NCBI RefSeq assembly: GCF_047308265.1
Contig: NZ_JBKQWY010000010.1
Span: 62,001 to 126,000, forward strand
DNA from: Maricaulis sp047308265
GTDB lineage: Bacteria; Pseudomonadota; Alphaproteobacteria; Caulobacterales; Maricaulaceae
Length of the DNA: 64,000 bases
Direction of reading: 5' to 3'
The notes beneath the pieces were generated by a model. It worked only from the letters and a program-made list of their open reading frames with translations. It ran no database searches and was not told the DNA's origin. Below, in pieces: positions 1-8,931 of the stretch; positions within the stretch are counted from its first letter, which is position 1; the number at the start of each line of letters is the position of its first letter. Both the position numbers and the translations under genes were made by a program.

Positions 1-1960
1 CGCGATCACCTTCAATGGCAAACTCGCTTGACGCAATCATCTGAAGCAGGCCCGCCTCCTGCTGGATCAATCGCAGCCAGAAGTCCCGCGTGACCCGAAC
101 CGTTGCATCCACCTCATCCGCCTCGACGAGCACCTGGGTGTGATGCATCACGCCGTTCACCACTTCGATCAGATGGATCTCATCGACGTCCGTGAACACG
201 AAATTGAACCGCATGGCGCGATCCCCGGCACGTTCGGCATCCAGACGTGTCGCCATCGACATGAAAAACTGGTCCAACGGAATGGCGCTCAGAATATCTG
301 TCGCCGCGGCTGTCGCATCCTGCCGGGCCACGCCCTCACGCAGTTCCAGGGCCGCACTGAGATAGACATCGCGCCAGGGACCACTTTCAGCCTGGTAGCC
401 CATCTGTTCGTAACTGCGGGCCAAAAGATCCCGCGCGGCCTGGCTGTCAGGCTGTGCGAACACACCATGCTGCGCCAATTCCGCCGACCAGCGATAATGT
501 CCCGCCTCAAAGCCGGACTGTGCAACTGTCAAGAGCGCGTCCAGACCACCAAACCCGTCCACATACAACTGTGCCGCTTCCGTGCGTGGCAAAGGGTCCA
601 GGTGAGCGGGCACTGCGTCATACCAACCGAAATAGTATTGATACACCGCACGGGCATTGTGTTTCAGCGTGCCGTAATACCCGCGCACCGCAAAGGTTTG
701 ATCCAGGCTTTCCGGCAAGCGCAGGGTTTCGGCAATCTCGTCCGGGCGCAGACCTTGTCCGGCCAGGCGCAAGGTCTGGTCATGGATGAATTTATACACA
801 TCACGCTGGGCGATGAGATACGCATCAATCTCGTCTTCACCCCAGACTGGCCAGTGGTGGGAATTGAACACGACCTGGCTGCGCCCGCCATAGAGCTGAC
901 GCGATTGTTCGATGGCCGACGACCAGGCAAGGGCACTGCGAACCTGGGCCCCGCGCAGGGTGTAGAGATTGTGCATAGTGCGGGACACGATTTCCGCACC
1001 GCACCAGGCCTGGAATTGCGGGAAATAGATGGTCATTTCCGCCGGCGCCTCGGTATGGGGCGTGTGCTGAAACTCCATCTCCACACCATCCACCACCAGC
1101 GTGGTTCCGGTCTCACTTATGCTGTGAGTCGGCGCATCAATGGTATGTGTTCCGATAGCTGGGTGTTGCCCCAGCCCGGATCCGACATGGCCTCGCGGTG
1201 TGCGGGGCAGGGCCATGCCATACATGTAACTCGCGCGGCGGGCCATGACCGTACCGGCCAATACATTCTCGCTCACCGACTCTTCCAGAAAATGCTCCGG
1301 AGCGATGAGCGCGACCTCGCCCGAGGCGATCTGCTCCGTCGACACCACGCCCGCCAGTCCACCAAAATGATCGATATGACTATGCGTCAGGATGACCGCC
1401 ACCACAGGACGGTCGCCCAGCTCCCGGTTCACCAGGTCCAGCGCCGCCCGGGCCGTCTCGACGGAGGTCAGCGGGTCGATCAGTATCCGTCCCGTCTCAC
1501 CCTCGATGATGGACATATTGGCCAGATCATACCCGCGAACCTGATAGATGCCGGGCACGACCTCGAACAGACCATGAATATTGGCCAGCTGGGATTGACG
1601 CCAAAGACTGGGGTTGACGCTGCTGGGCGCCTCCGCGTCGAGGAAAGCATAATCCGCCGGGCGCCAGACCGGCCGACCCTCCGCGGTGCGGATATCGAGA
1701 TCGGGGTCAGAGGCGATCAACCCGCGCAGGGCCAGTTCGAAATCCGCATCATCGGCCAGCAAGGCCTGCCACTTCGTCGACTGGTTCGCAGCGCGTGTCG
1801 CCGGTTCCGGCGCATGGAAACCATGAACATCGACGGAAACCTCATCCGTTGCGGTCGCGACCTCCTGCGGCGCGTCCGGGGAGCAGGCGACCAGCACACC
1901 GGCGACAAGGCAGGCCATAAAACAGCCGACCCGTCCGCCGCCCTTTGACTTCGCTCTCAT
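1..1960 (-). CDS. Alkyl sulfatase (SdsA1/BDS1-type MBL-fold hydrolase), lipoprotein, 3' end cut off by window
   Basis: About 653 residues are visible; the C-terminus lies beyond position 1. The N-terminus has a hydrophobic stretch ending in LVAC (Cys26), a plausible lipobox, so the enzyme is probably a periplasmic lipoprotein. The metallo-beta-lactamase metal motif THSHIDHFGG is at residues 192-201. Further on are SHHWPVWGEDE and the QRD..K..HDQTLRLA block typical of alkyl/aryl sulfatases that split sulfate from long-chain alkyl sulfates such as SDS. After the MBL domain comes the alpha-helical dimerisation region, and the last visible part looks like the start of the SCP-2-like C-terminal domain. 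The ATG at 1960 is preceded by GGGGAGG at good spacing. The gene is divergent from the aldo/keto reductase. The family assignment is firm; the true substrate cannot be read from sequence. Confidence 0.9.
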   Translation of the reverse strand, partial: MRAKSKGGGRVGCFMACLVAGVLVACSPDAPQEVATATDEVSVDVHGFHAPEPATRAANQSTKWQALLADDADFELALRGLIASDPDLDIRTAEGRPVWRPADYAFLDAEAPSSVNPSLWRQSQLANIHGLFEVVPGIYQVRGYDLANMSIIEGETGRILIDPLTSVETARAALDLVNRELGDRPVVAVILTHSHIDHFGGLAGVVSTEQIASGEVALIAPEHFLEESVSENVLAGTVMARRASYMYGMALPRTPRGHVGSGLGQHPAIGTHTIDAPTHSISETGTTLVVDGVEMEFQHTPHTEAPAEMTIYFPQFQAWCGAEIVSRTMHNLYTLRGAQVRSALAWSSAIEQSRQLYGGRSQVVFNSHHWPVWGEDEIDAYLIAQRDVYKFIHDQTLRLAGQGLRPDEIAETLRLPESLDQTFAVRGYYGTLKHNARAVYQYYFGWYDAVPAHLDPLPRTEAAQLYVDGFGGLDALLTVAQSGFEAGHYRWSAELAQHGVFAQPDSQAARDLLARSYEQMGYQAESGPWRDVYLSAALELREGVARQDATAAATDILSAIPLDQFFMSMATRLDAERAGDRAMRFNFVFTDVDEIHLIEVVNGVMHHTQVLVEADEVDATVRVTRDFWLRLIQQEAGLLQMIASSEFAIEGDR

Positions 1961-2093
1961 CTCAACCTCCCCTGTGTTTTGTCTTTATCGTCGTGTTTGT
2001 CTTGGCGACAGGCGAGCATGCAATCCACGGCCTGTCTAGCCGGAGAGAAAATGAGTGCTTGCAAAATCCCGCAAGACCAGCAAAGCCAGTCCC

Positions 2094-2990
2094 ATGACCG
2101 AGCTCTCTTCCACAACCGCAATCTGGGGCGCCTGGCGGGCCCTGGCTCATGATCAATCCAAGACACCGGAAGGCTTTGCGAAACGTCTTCAGGCCTGTCT
2201 GGAAAGAGACATCGTCTGGATTGACCATGCCGACATCTATGACAATGGCGCGGTGGAATCCCTTCATGGCGAGGCTATGATCGAGCTTACACCATCTGAC
2301 CGCAAACGCCTGAAATTGATCACCAAATGCGGTGTAAGATTTGTCTGTCCGGAACAGGACGGGGTCCGTGTCGGACATTATCGGTCCGACGCACTCTTCA
2401 TTCGCCAACAGGTCGAGGGGTCGCTCGCTCGGCTCAGGACGGAACAGGTTGATCTCTTGCTGCTGCACCGTCCGGACTATCTGATGCAGGCGGAGGAAAC
2501 CGCACGCGCGCTGGAGGATCTGGTTGCGAGCGGTAAGGTGAAAGCCTTCGGTGTCTCCAATTTTTCAATCCATCAGTTCGCCCGCCTGCAATCGGCGACA
2601 ACGGCGCCCCTTGCCGCTCACCAAGTCGAGTTTTCCCCTTTGATGAGCACGGCGTTGGATGATGGCACACTGGACCTGTCGCATACCGCGCCTCACCCGC
2701 TTCTGGCCTGGTCCCCCCTGGGTGGTGGACGCCTGTTTGATGCCAGCGACATCCAGGCCGGGCGCGTCCGCGAGGCCCTGGCCCGCACTGGTGAACGGCT
2801 TGGTGAAACAGATCTGGCGACACTGTGCCTGGCCTGGGTCAGCCATACGGCCCCGCATGTCATTCCGGTGGTCGGCACCATGTCGATGGACCGGCTGTGC
2901 GCCCAGCTGGACGGCCTTGCCCGTATCCGGATGGACCATCAGGACTGGTATGACATCCTCGAAGCGGGGCGTGGCGCACCGGTCCCATAA
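2094..2990 (+). CDS. Aldo/keto reductase, YdhF-like
   Basis: 298-residue TIM-barrel oxidoreductase. The catalytic tetrad is visible: Asp and Tyr in DHADIYD, Lys in ITKCG, His in LLLHRPDYL. The GVSNFS motif follows, and a cofactor-binding segment ends in VVGT. Overall order and length match the E. coli YdhF branch, NADPH-dependent reductases of small carbonyl compounds with poorly known physiological substrates. The ATG at 2094 begins closest to the conserved first strand (AIWGAWRA). A GTG at 2055 in frame would add 13 residues, and neither start has a strong ribosome-binding site. It is transcribed away from the sulfatase across a gap of about 130 bases, which must hold both promoters. Confidence 0.85.
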   Translation: MTELSSTTAIWGAWRALAHDQSKTPEGFAKRLQACLERDIVWIDHADIYDNGAVESLHGEAMIELTPSDRKRLKLITKCGVRFVCPEQDGVRVGHYRSDALFIRQQVEGSLARLRTEQVDLLLLHRPDYLMQAEETARALEDLVASGKVKAFGVSNFSIHQFARLQSATTAPLAAHQVEFSPLMSTALDDGTLDLSHTAPHPLLAWSPLGGGRLFDASDIQAGRVREALARTGERLGETDLATLCLAWVSHTAPHVIPVVGTMSMDRLCAQLDGLARIRMDHQDWYDILEAGRGAPVP

Positions 2991-3179
2991 GGCGCGACGT
3001 CGGAGAATTCCGTCCCCGCCAATCTGCATAACGGCCCTTGCTGAAAAGCCGGGCGTCAAATCGTCAGAAATCTGTTATAGAGCCGCTTTACCCCTGCTGG
3101 ATGCTTGGCGCGACCCGAGTTACGCGCCCGGCTGGATGTTTTGACCCAGCTGACCAGCTCACAAGGATTTCGCTGTTCT

Positions 3180-5564
3180 ATGATTCCGACCGATGCCATT
3201 GCGCCGGCTCTTGCTGCCGCGCTCGCTGATAAAGGCTATGAGACGCTCACCGAGGTACAGACCGCTGTACTGACGGACGAGGCGGCCGGCCGTGACCTCC
3301 TCGTTTCCGCCCAGACTGGGTCCGGCAAAACCGTTGCCTTTGGTATTGCCATGGCGCCCGACCTGTTGGGAGACGAAGGCGAGCTTCCTCCCTCCGGCGC
3401 CCCGCTAGGCCTGATCATCGCACCGACCCGGGAACTGGCCCTGCAGGTCCAGCGTGAACTGGTATGGCTGTATCGTGAAACCGGTGCCTGGATCGCGTCC
3501 TGCGTCGGGGGCATGGACCCGCGTTCAGAACGCCGTGTTCTGGAAAAGGGCTGTCACATCGTTGTGGGGACGCCGGGCCGTCTGCGTGACCATATCGAAC
3601 GGGGCGCGCTGGACCTGACGCACATCCGTGCCGCCGTGCTCGATGAAGCGGATGAAATGCTTGATTTCGGCTTCAAGGAAGATCTGGAATTCATTCTGGA
3701 CCATTGCCCGGACGAGCGCCGCACCCTTCTGTTCTCGGCGACGGTACCGCGTGACATCCTGCATATTGCGGATTCCTACCAAAACGACAGCCTGCGCATC
3801 AAAACCGCCGGCGAAACCCAGCAGCACGGCGACATCACCTATCATGTCCACCCGATCGTGCCGCATGACCGCGACAATGCGATCATCAATCTGCTGCGGT
3901 TTCACGATGCCGCGCGCACGATTGTGTTTTGTGCCACGCGCGAGGCCGTCAATCGCCTGACCAGCAAGCTGGGCAATCGCGGTTTCTCCACCGTCGCCCT
4001 GTCAGGTGAACTGAGCCAGACCGAGCGATCCCACGCCCTTGCCGCTATCCGCGATGGCCGGGCGCGTGTGTGTATCGCTACTGATGTTGCTGCACGTGGA
4101 ATCGACCTGCCCGGCCTGGAACTGGTGATCCATGCCGATCTGCCCACAAATAGCGAAACCCTGCTGCACCGATCCGGGCGAACCGGCCGGGCCGGTCAAA
4201 AGGGCATTTGTGCGCTGATTGTCCCGGCGTCACGCATGCCGCGCGCTCAACGTCTTTTGAAAATGGCACGCCTGGACGCCCAGTGGGGTGCTGCGCCCAG
4301 CATGGACACGATCCGCCAGAAAGACAGCGAACGCCTGTATGCTGATCCGGTCTTCAATGAAGCCGGAGACGAGACGCTCAACGCCGACGCCACGGCACTT
4401 ATCGAGACCTTTGGCGCCGAGGCTGTGGCCCGTGCCTTCCTCCTCCAGCGCCAGGCCAGCCTGCCTGCAGCCGAGGACCTCCTGGAAGTTCGGGCCCGCA
4501 CACCCAAGGATCGTCCGGAACGTGAACCGCGCGAGCCTCTGACCGATACGGTCTGGTTTGCCCTCACCGCTGGTCGCAAGAAACGCGCAGAAGCCCGCTG
4601 GCTGCTGCCTCTGATCTGCCGCGTCGGGGACATCAACAAATCCCAGATCGGCGCGATCCGCATCGGCGAGGAAGAGACGCGTTTCGAGATCGATGCCCGT
4701 TTTGTCGACGCGTTCAAGGCCTCTGTTGAAGAAAACGGCGGCGGTGAAAAATCCATCCGCATCCTGCCGGCCGATGGTCCGGGCGAGATGGAGGTTCCAC
4801 CTCGCGATTCCGGTCCGCGTGAACGTCGTGGGCCGCGCAAACCACGCTTCGAGGATCGTGATGATCGGAATGACCGCCGTGAGGGTCGCCGGGAAGATCG
4901 GCGCGATCGGGGTGAGCGTGGTGACCGAGGCGATCGGGACGGTGGTTTTGACAAGCGTCCGCCACGTCGTGACCGCGATGACCGGGACAATCGCTTTAAC
5001 AAGGGCGAACGCAAGCCGCCTTACGACAAGGCTGACGGTGAAAAACCGTTCGAGAAGGGCGATCGCTTCCACAAGGACGAACGTTTTGAAAAACGTCCGC
5101 GCCGTGATCGCGACGAGGCCCGCCAGAGCGGCGGTGGATATGAACATCGTCCGCGCCGCGACCGCGATGACACGCGCAAATTCGACGGTGACCGACCGGC
5201 CAAACGTTTCGATGATCGCCCAGACCGCGCTGATCGCCCCAAACGCCCCGGCAAGCCGTGGGCCAAGGGCGGTGATGATCGTGGCTCCAAACCGTCACGC
5301 GGCGGCGGCAAGCCCTGGGAAAAAGGGGATGGCGAACGGCGCGGCTCCAAGCCTCATCACGGCAAATCCAAACCGCCATGGGAAAAAGGCGAGCGCGCTG
5401 ACCGGGGTGATCGCCCGGGTCAATCCGCGAGCTCCAAAGGCAAGCCGAGCCGCAGTGTCCAGGACGGCGGCGAGTTTCGTGCACGCAAGCCCCGCGAGGC
5501 CGGAGACGGTCCGGGGGATGCCGCACTGAAACGTTTCAAACGCAAGCGACCGCCTTCAGACTAG
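3180..5564 (+). CDS. DEAD-box ATP-dependent RNA helicase (DeaD/CsdA-like) with long R/D/G-rich tail
   Basis: 794 residues from the ATG at 3180; family proteins begin at this point, a few residues before the Q-motif region. Core motifs are AQTGSGKT (44-51), APTREL (81-86), TPGR (131-134), DEAD (155-158) and SAT (186-188), followed by helicase domain 2 with a GRTGR motif. At about 455-525 is a DbpA/CsdA-type RNA-binding domain. From about 540 to the end the protein is low-complexity, dominated by Arg, Asp, Gly, Lys and Pro with repeated RDRDD, KPWEKG and RGD-like units, so probably disordered and RNA-binding. Likely roles are ribosome assembly, RNA decay or cold adaptation. The 190-base upstream gap could hold a regulated leader, but no cold-shock element was recognised. 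Confidence 0.93.
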   Translation: MIPTDAIAPALAAALADKGYETLTEVQTAVLTDEAAGRDLLVSAQTGSGKTVAFGIAMAPDLLGDEGELPPSGAPLGLIIAPTRELALQVQRELVWLYRETGAWIASCVGGMDPRSERRVLEKGCHIVVGTPGRLRDHIERGALDLTHIRAAVLDEADEMLDFGFKEDLEFILDHCPDERRTLLFSATVPRDILHIADSYQNDSLRIKTAGETQQHGDITYHVHPIVPHDRDNAIINLLRFHDAARTIVFCATREAVNRLTSKLGNRGFSTVALSGELSQTERSHALAAIRDGRARVCIATDVAARGIDLPGLELVIHADLPTNSETLLHRSGRTGRAGQKGICALIVPASRMPRAQRLLKMARLDAQWGAAPSMDTIRQKDSERLYADPVFNEAGDETLNADATALIETFGAEAVARAFLLQRQASLPAAEDLLEVRARTPKDRPEREPREPLTDTVWFALTAGRKKRAEARWLLPLICRVGDINKSQIGAIRIGEEETRFEIDARFVDAFKASVEENGGGEKSIRILPADGPGEMEVPPRDSGPRERRGPRKPRFEDRDDRNDRREGRREDRRDRGERGDRGDRDGGFDKRPPRRDRDDRDNRFNKGERKPPYDKADGEKPFEKGDRFHKDERFEKRPRRDRDEARQSGGGYEHRPRRDRDDTRKFDGDRPAKRFDDRPDRADRPKRPGKPWAKGGDDRGSKPSRGGGKPWEKGDGERRGSKPHHGKSKPPWEKGERADRGDRPGQSASSKGKPSRSVQDGGEFRARKPREAGDGPGDAALKRFKRKRPPSD

Positions 5565-5644
5565 ACCACGCCTGGCTGTATTTTTCCCCTTACAGGACCA
5601 GATGCGGACGCTAGAATTCGTGCGCATAGTGAAGGGGGATTGGC

Positions 5645-6316
5645 ATGGACACAGACGCACTCTGGCAGCTCGTCTGGACCCAGCTGAAGATTGACGATCC
5701 GGCCACGCGCACAGCGTTTGAAACCGCTGCTGATATTCGTCGCCTGACGGCCGGCAACAGCCTGATCGCCCAGGACGAGGCGGAAGACCATGTCTTCATC
5801 CTCCTGCAGGGCGAAGCACAGGTCATCCTCCTGTCTGAAGCCGGTCGGGAAGTGTGGCTCGACACCTTGCCCCAGGGCAATATCATCGGCGAAATCGCGG
5901 CCCTGACAGGGGCTCCCCGCACGTCGGAGATCATTGCCGGCACCTCGCTCCTCGCCGCGGCCTTTCCCGGTCCGCTCTTTCTGGACCTGGTCGCACAGCA
6001 TGGTCAGATGGGTGTGGCCCTGGCACGGCAGCTCGCTGTGCGGGTCCAGCATACTACCAAGCGCATGTTTGAACTGTCGGCCATGGCGGCACCGGGCCGG
6101 GTTTATGCGGAGCTTATTCGACTGTCTGAACCCGGTGATGAACCCGAAACCGTGGTCATCCGGCCAACCCCCTCTCTGACGGACATCGCTCGGCGGATCA
6201 GCACCACACGGGAAACCGTATCCCGAACGATCTCCAAGCTGGAAAAACGGGGCCTGCTCAAACGGCACAAGGACGGTTTCGAACTGCTCGATCCGGATCG
6301 TCTGCGCGGTAGCTAG
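5645..6316 (+). CDS. Crp/Fnr-family transcriptional regulator
   Basis: 223 residues with an N-terminal cyclic-nucleotide-binding-like beta-roll (about 20-130; GNIIGEIAAL is the phosphate-binding-cassette region), a long dimerisation helix, and a C-terminal winged helix (about 150-215) whose recognition segment is STTRETVSRTISKLEKRG. The recognition-helix pattern ETVSR is typical of Crp/Fnr proteins. The four N-terminal cysteines that bind [4Fe-4S] in Fnr are absent, so it is not an oxygen-sensing Fnr of the classical type; the ligand is unknown. GAAGGGGG lies just before the ATG. It follows the helicase by 80 bases and may be transcribed on its own. Targets cannot be inferred. Confidence 0.9.
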   Translation: MDTDALWQLVWTQLKIDDPATRTAFETAADIRRLTAGNSLIAQDEAEDHVFILLQGEAQVILLSEAGREVWLDTLPQGNIIGEIAALTGAPRTSEIIAGTSLLAAAFPGPLFLDLVAQHGQMGVALARQLAVRVQHTTKRMFELSAMAAPGRVYAELIRLSEPGDEPETVVIRPTPSLTDIARRISTTRETVSRTISKLEKRGLLKRHKDGFELLDPDRLRGS

Positions 6317-6373
6317 CCCGCCTCGGACTAGAACAACGCCCAATATCAAAGCCTCAGACCATCTCCCTGCGTC

Positions 6374-8224
6374 TCAGTTCGAGGTTTCGGGACGGCGCAA
6401 TCGACGCAGGCTATAGATGGGCTGGCGCTGTTTTTGAGAGTCGATTTTCAGGCGCCCCACATATTCACACCGATACGCCTTCTCGGCTTCCAGCGCCAGG
6501 AGGGCCGCAAAACTCTCACTAACATAGATAGAGCCGGGCAGGGTCATGGGTTCGATCCGGGCCGCCGTAACAACCTGACTTCCAAACAGGGATTGGCGAC
6601 GCTGGATCGGATCACGCCCCTCATGAACCGGCCCGAAATGACCGCCAATGCGCAAGGCCAGACTGGCAGGAAGATCGAGCGCCTCAAAATCAATGGCCTC
6701 AAATTCGGAGCGCAGGGTGACCGCCGCCTCAGCCGCTCGCGCCACACTTTCAAAGGCCAGGAAAAGTCCATCGCCCCAGCTGTCCTGATAGACGAGGCCC
6801 GGCGCAAACTGCTCACAGGCGCGGGCCAGACGCCCCAGGACAGCGTCAACAAAAACCGGGACACGGTCATCGGGCACACTAGACGAGCCCATCACATCCA
6901 GAAACAGCATGGCGCGTAGGCTCTGAGAAAAGTGCGGCGTATCCGCGGTTTCACCCTCATTTCCCGCGCCGCGATATCGAACCCGGCTCGGCACATCTAG
7001 ATGGACTTGCTCGCCACCGGATAGGCGCCACAAGCGCGCATCATGTGCGGTTCCGCGGTCTGCCTGATTATCCTGGCCGTCCCACAACAAAATCTGCAAA
7101 GGCCGTGTACACAAAGCCGCAGCCTGAATCCGGGCCAGACCCATCGCAATCCGGCTGGCATAGTTGAGATGCAGGTCCCCGACCTGTTTTCGATCGGATG
7201 TCACCTCCTGAACGCTGGCCGCGTGCTCCAGGCAGGCATCATACCGTCGGGACCAGTCAGACGAGACCGGCCGAACAGAGGTTTCAAAAAACACGCGCGA
7301 GGGTGTGGGTAGAACTGCGTGAAAGGGTAGCCCCAGATCATGGGCTGCCTCGGCAACCAGGATATCAGCGCCCGCTGCCAGGGATCCATACAGGGAACCG
7401 ACCCCGGCCGTCTTCAATGCCTCTCGAACCCGGACCCGCAGTGCCTCTTCATCCAAGGCGGTCATCTGGTTATCCCCATCGCCCACCGCGAACAGATGTC
7501 CGGCAAAATGCGCCGGTCGCGGGGGTTCAAGAGCCTGAAACCCGGTCAGATCCAGAGTCAGATGGTCAGCCAGAAGCCGCAGCTGGCGCAGCGTAATGGA
7601 TCGCGCCGCATGATTGTCCGGGTCCAGCGCAATCGCCGCTTCGAGAGAGGCCTGCGCACGCTGCATATCCCCGCGCAGGAGGAAGGCCTCGGCTCTCGAT
7701 GCGTGGAGATAATACGCGCCCTCGCGGTCGTCTTGCTCTGCGTTTTCAGACTGCTCCAAGACAGCCTGTATATAAGGTTGGGCGCGCTCGATCTGCCCCC
7801 CCAGAACAAACAGGCTCGCGGCATTGATAGCTGGGTAATAGCTGCAGGTCTCTTGGTAGATCGCAGCATAGGCTTCTGCCGCGCGCACGGCCTGGATGGT
7901 AAAGTCCGAGAGGGGGGCTTCCAGAGCCTCGGATTTGAGAAGGCGGGCTCCCAGCGCACGACACTCGGCATCATAGTGGGCTTCATGCAGCCGAAACTCG
8001 GCATACGCAGTCTGAGCCCGCTCCAGCGCACCGGACCGGGTCAGACACAGGACCGCCCGGTGTTTCAGCCAGAGATTGTCAGGATAGTGTTTCAGGCCCT
8101 CCAGGCACCAGTCATACGCGCGGGCGAGTTCACCGCGACGAAACCGGGTGCGAATCGTGGCCCGCAGAGGATCAATCCCCTGCGGCACCACATTTTCGTC
8201 AGTCTCCCGGAGCGGGTCGGACAT
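6374..8224 (-). CDS. TPR / SLOG-like / class III nucleotidyl cyclase-domain protein
   Basis: 616 residues. Residues about 20-225 are TPR-like helices. Residues about 238-345 hold a Rossmann-like region with YGSLAAGADILVAEAA followed by an FHAVLP strand, resembling the SLOG/LOG nucleotide-binding superfamily. Residues about 437-605 are a class III adenylate/guanylate cyclase homology domain: first metal Asp in FLDVMGSS (D443), second in SWGDG (D485), then RIGGHFGPV and GSQVVTAARI. The usual Lys before the GDG turn and the Asn of the V-N-x-A-A-R motif are not conserved, so substrate and activity are uncertain. Start ATG overlaps the upstream stop (TAATG), so translation is probably coupled to the 198-residue protein. 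No membrane segment; cytoplasmic. Domain calls are from motif recognition; the SLOG assignment is the least certain. Confidence 0.82.
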   Translation of the reverse strand: MSDPLRETDENVVPQGIDPLRATIRTRFRRGELARAYDWCLEGLKHYPDNLWLKHRAVLCLTRSGALERAQTAYAEFRLHEAHYDAECRALGARLLKSEALEAPLSDFTIQAVRAAEAYAAIYQETCSYYPAINAASLFVLGGQIERAQPYIQAVLEQSENAEQDDREGAYYLHASRAEAFLLRGDMQRAQASLEAAIALDPDNHAARSITLRQLRLLADHLTLDLTGFQALEPPRPAHFAGHLFAVGDGDNQMTALDEEALRVRVREALKTAGVGSLYGSLAAGADILVAEAAHDLGLPFHAVLPTPSRVFFETSVRPVSSDWSRRYDACLEHAASVQEVTSDRKQVGDLHLNYASRIAMGLARIQAAALCTRPLQILLWDGQDNQADRGTAHDARLWRLSGGEQVHLDVPSRVRYRGAGNEGETADTPHFSQSLRAMLFLDVMGSSSVPDDRVPVFVDAVLGRLARACEQFAPGLVYQDSWGDGLFLAFESVARAAEAAVTLRSEFEAIDFEALDLPASLALRIGGHFGPVHEGRDPIQRRQSLFGSQVVTAARIEPMTLPGSIYVSESFAALLALEAEKAYRCEYVGRLKIDSQKQRQPIYSLRRLRRPETSN

Positions 8225-8820
8225 TAAAGACGGTTCTTGTACTTCGGATCGATGATCACGCGGGTTTTCTGCTTGCCGCCAGCCTGCAACACTTCACAGA
8301 ACAGCGCAAAACTGAAATCAACGCCCTCTTCGGAATGTTCCGACCAGTTATCGGTGATCTGGAAGGTCATCGGCGCCTGGCTCTCGCCCTTCAGCTCCAG
8401 CCATTTCAGATCGCCAAAGACGTTTTCCGCGCCTTCGGTCTTGAAGGCGATCCGACGCGGTTCGAAGCTCCAGCCATCAATCTTGATGTGGTGAATCATG
8501 CGAGACGGCTGATACACATTTACGTCAAACGGGGAGTGCTGATCATCAGACCGCAGATTCCAACGCGGGCCCAGTGCCTGGGCCAAACCCTCGCGCAGGG
8601 ATTCCGGCGTAGTGTAGCGGCCCGAATCCACGATCGTATCAAACGTGTTCAGGATGGATGCGATATCACCATCGGTGAACGGCTCCCGCCCGGTGTCGCA
8701 GCCGTACAGGACCACAAAAACACCATTGCACTGCGTCACCAGACCGATGACGGAGCATTTCGCCTCGTCCGTCGATTCCAGCAAAGCCTTGTCTGCAACC
8801 TGGCCATCAAAAATACTCAT
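8224..8820 (-). CDS. Conserved-looking protein of unknown function between TIR and cyclase genes
   Basis: 198 residues from the ATG at 8820, which has AGGGAG upstream; an earlier in-frame start at 8874 would add a Cys-rich 18-residue extension and is less likely. Not recognised. The first 70 residues look alpha/beta (QCNGVFVVLYGCDTGREP), the middle is polar, and the last 90 residues alternate hydrophobic and polar residues as in a beta-sandwich (WSFEPRRIAFKTEG, APMTFQITDNW, VDFSFALFCEVLQAG), ending in VIIDPKYKNR. No signal peptide or membrane helix. Its stop codon overlaps the cyclase start (TAATG), and the TIR gene lies 111 bases upstream on the same strand, so it most likely works with one or both. 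Codon use looks like that of its neighbours. Confidence 0.75.
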   Translation of the reverse strand: MSIFDGQVADKALLESTDEAKCSVIGLVTQCNGVFVVLYGCDTGREPFTDGDIASILNTFDTIVDSGRYTTPESLREGLAQALGPRWNLRSDDQHSPFDVNVYQPSRMIHHIKIDGWSFEPRRIAFKTEGAENVFGDLKWLELKGESQAPMTFQITDNWSEHSEEGVDFSFALFCEVLQAGGKQKTRVIIDPKYKNRL

Positions 8821-8882
8821 CCGCCTACTCCCTAAATGGCAAATGGAACACAACTGACTTGCATGCCTGGCCATCCCGGTCC

Positions 8883-8904
8883 GCCCTGGTCTGATGACCA
8901 GGGC
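8883..8904 (-). other. Perfect 9-bp inverted repeat between the TIR gene and its downstream partner
   Basis: GCCCTGGTC and GACCAGGGC are separated by a 4-base loop in the 111-base gap between the TIR stop and the next start on the minus strand. There is no U-run after it on the minus strand, so it is more likely an intercistronic stability or attenuation hairpin than a full terminator. It could lower expression of the two downstream genes relative to the TIR gene. Confidence 0.6.
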
Positions 8905-8931
8905 TGACCGGGGCTCGCCCCGCTATGCGAC

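Noticed and set aside
140..1948. 602-codon open frame on the plus strand opposite the alkyl sulfatase
   Set aside because: The minus strand encodes a clear MBL-fold sulfatase with ribosome-binding site and lipobox. The plus frame gives no recognisable domain and has Arg/His-rich composition typical of antisense frames in GC-rich DNA.
4230..5147. Hydrophobic 305-codon frame on the minus strand in the helicase gene
   Set aside because: Hydrophobic only because it is the complement of Arg/Asp-rich codons in the helicase tail; no start signal or family.
4840..5420. Repetitive region in the helicase gene as CRISPR or tandem-repeat array
   Set aside because: The units are irregular and keep the reading frame; it is low-complexity coding sequence, not an array with spacers.
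6540..6560. GGTTCGATCC resembling a tRNA T-loop
   Set aside because: Isolated match inside the cyclase coding region; no acceptor or anticodon arms around it.
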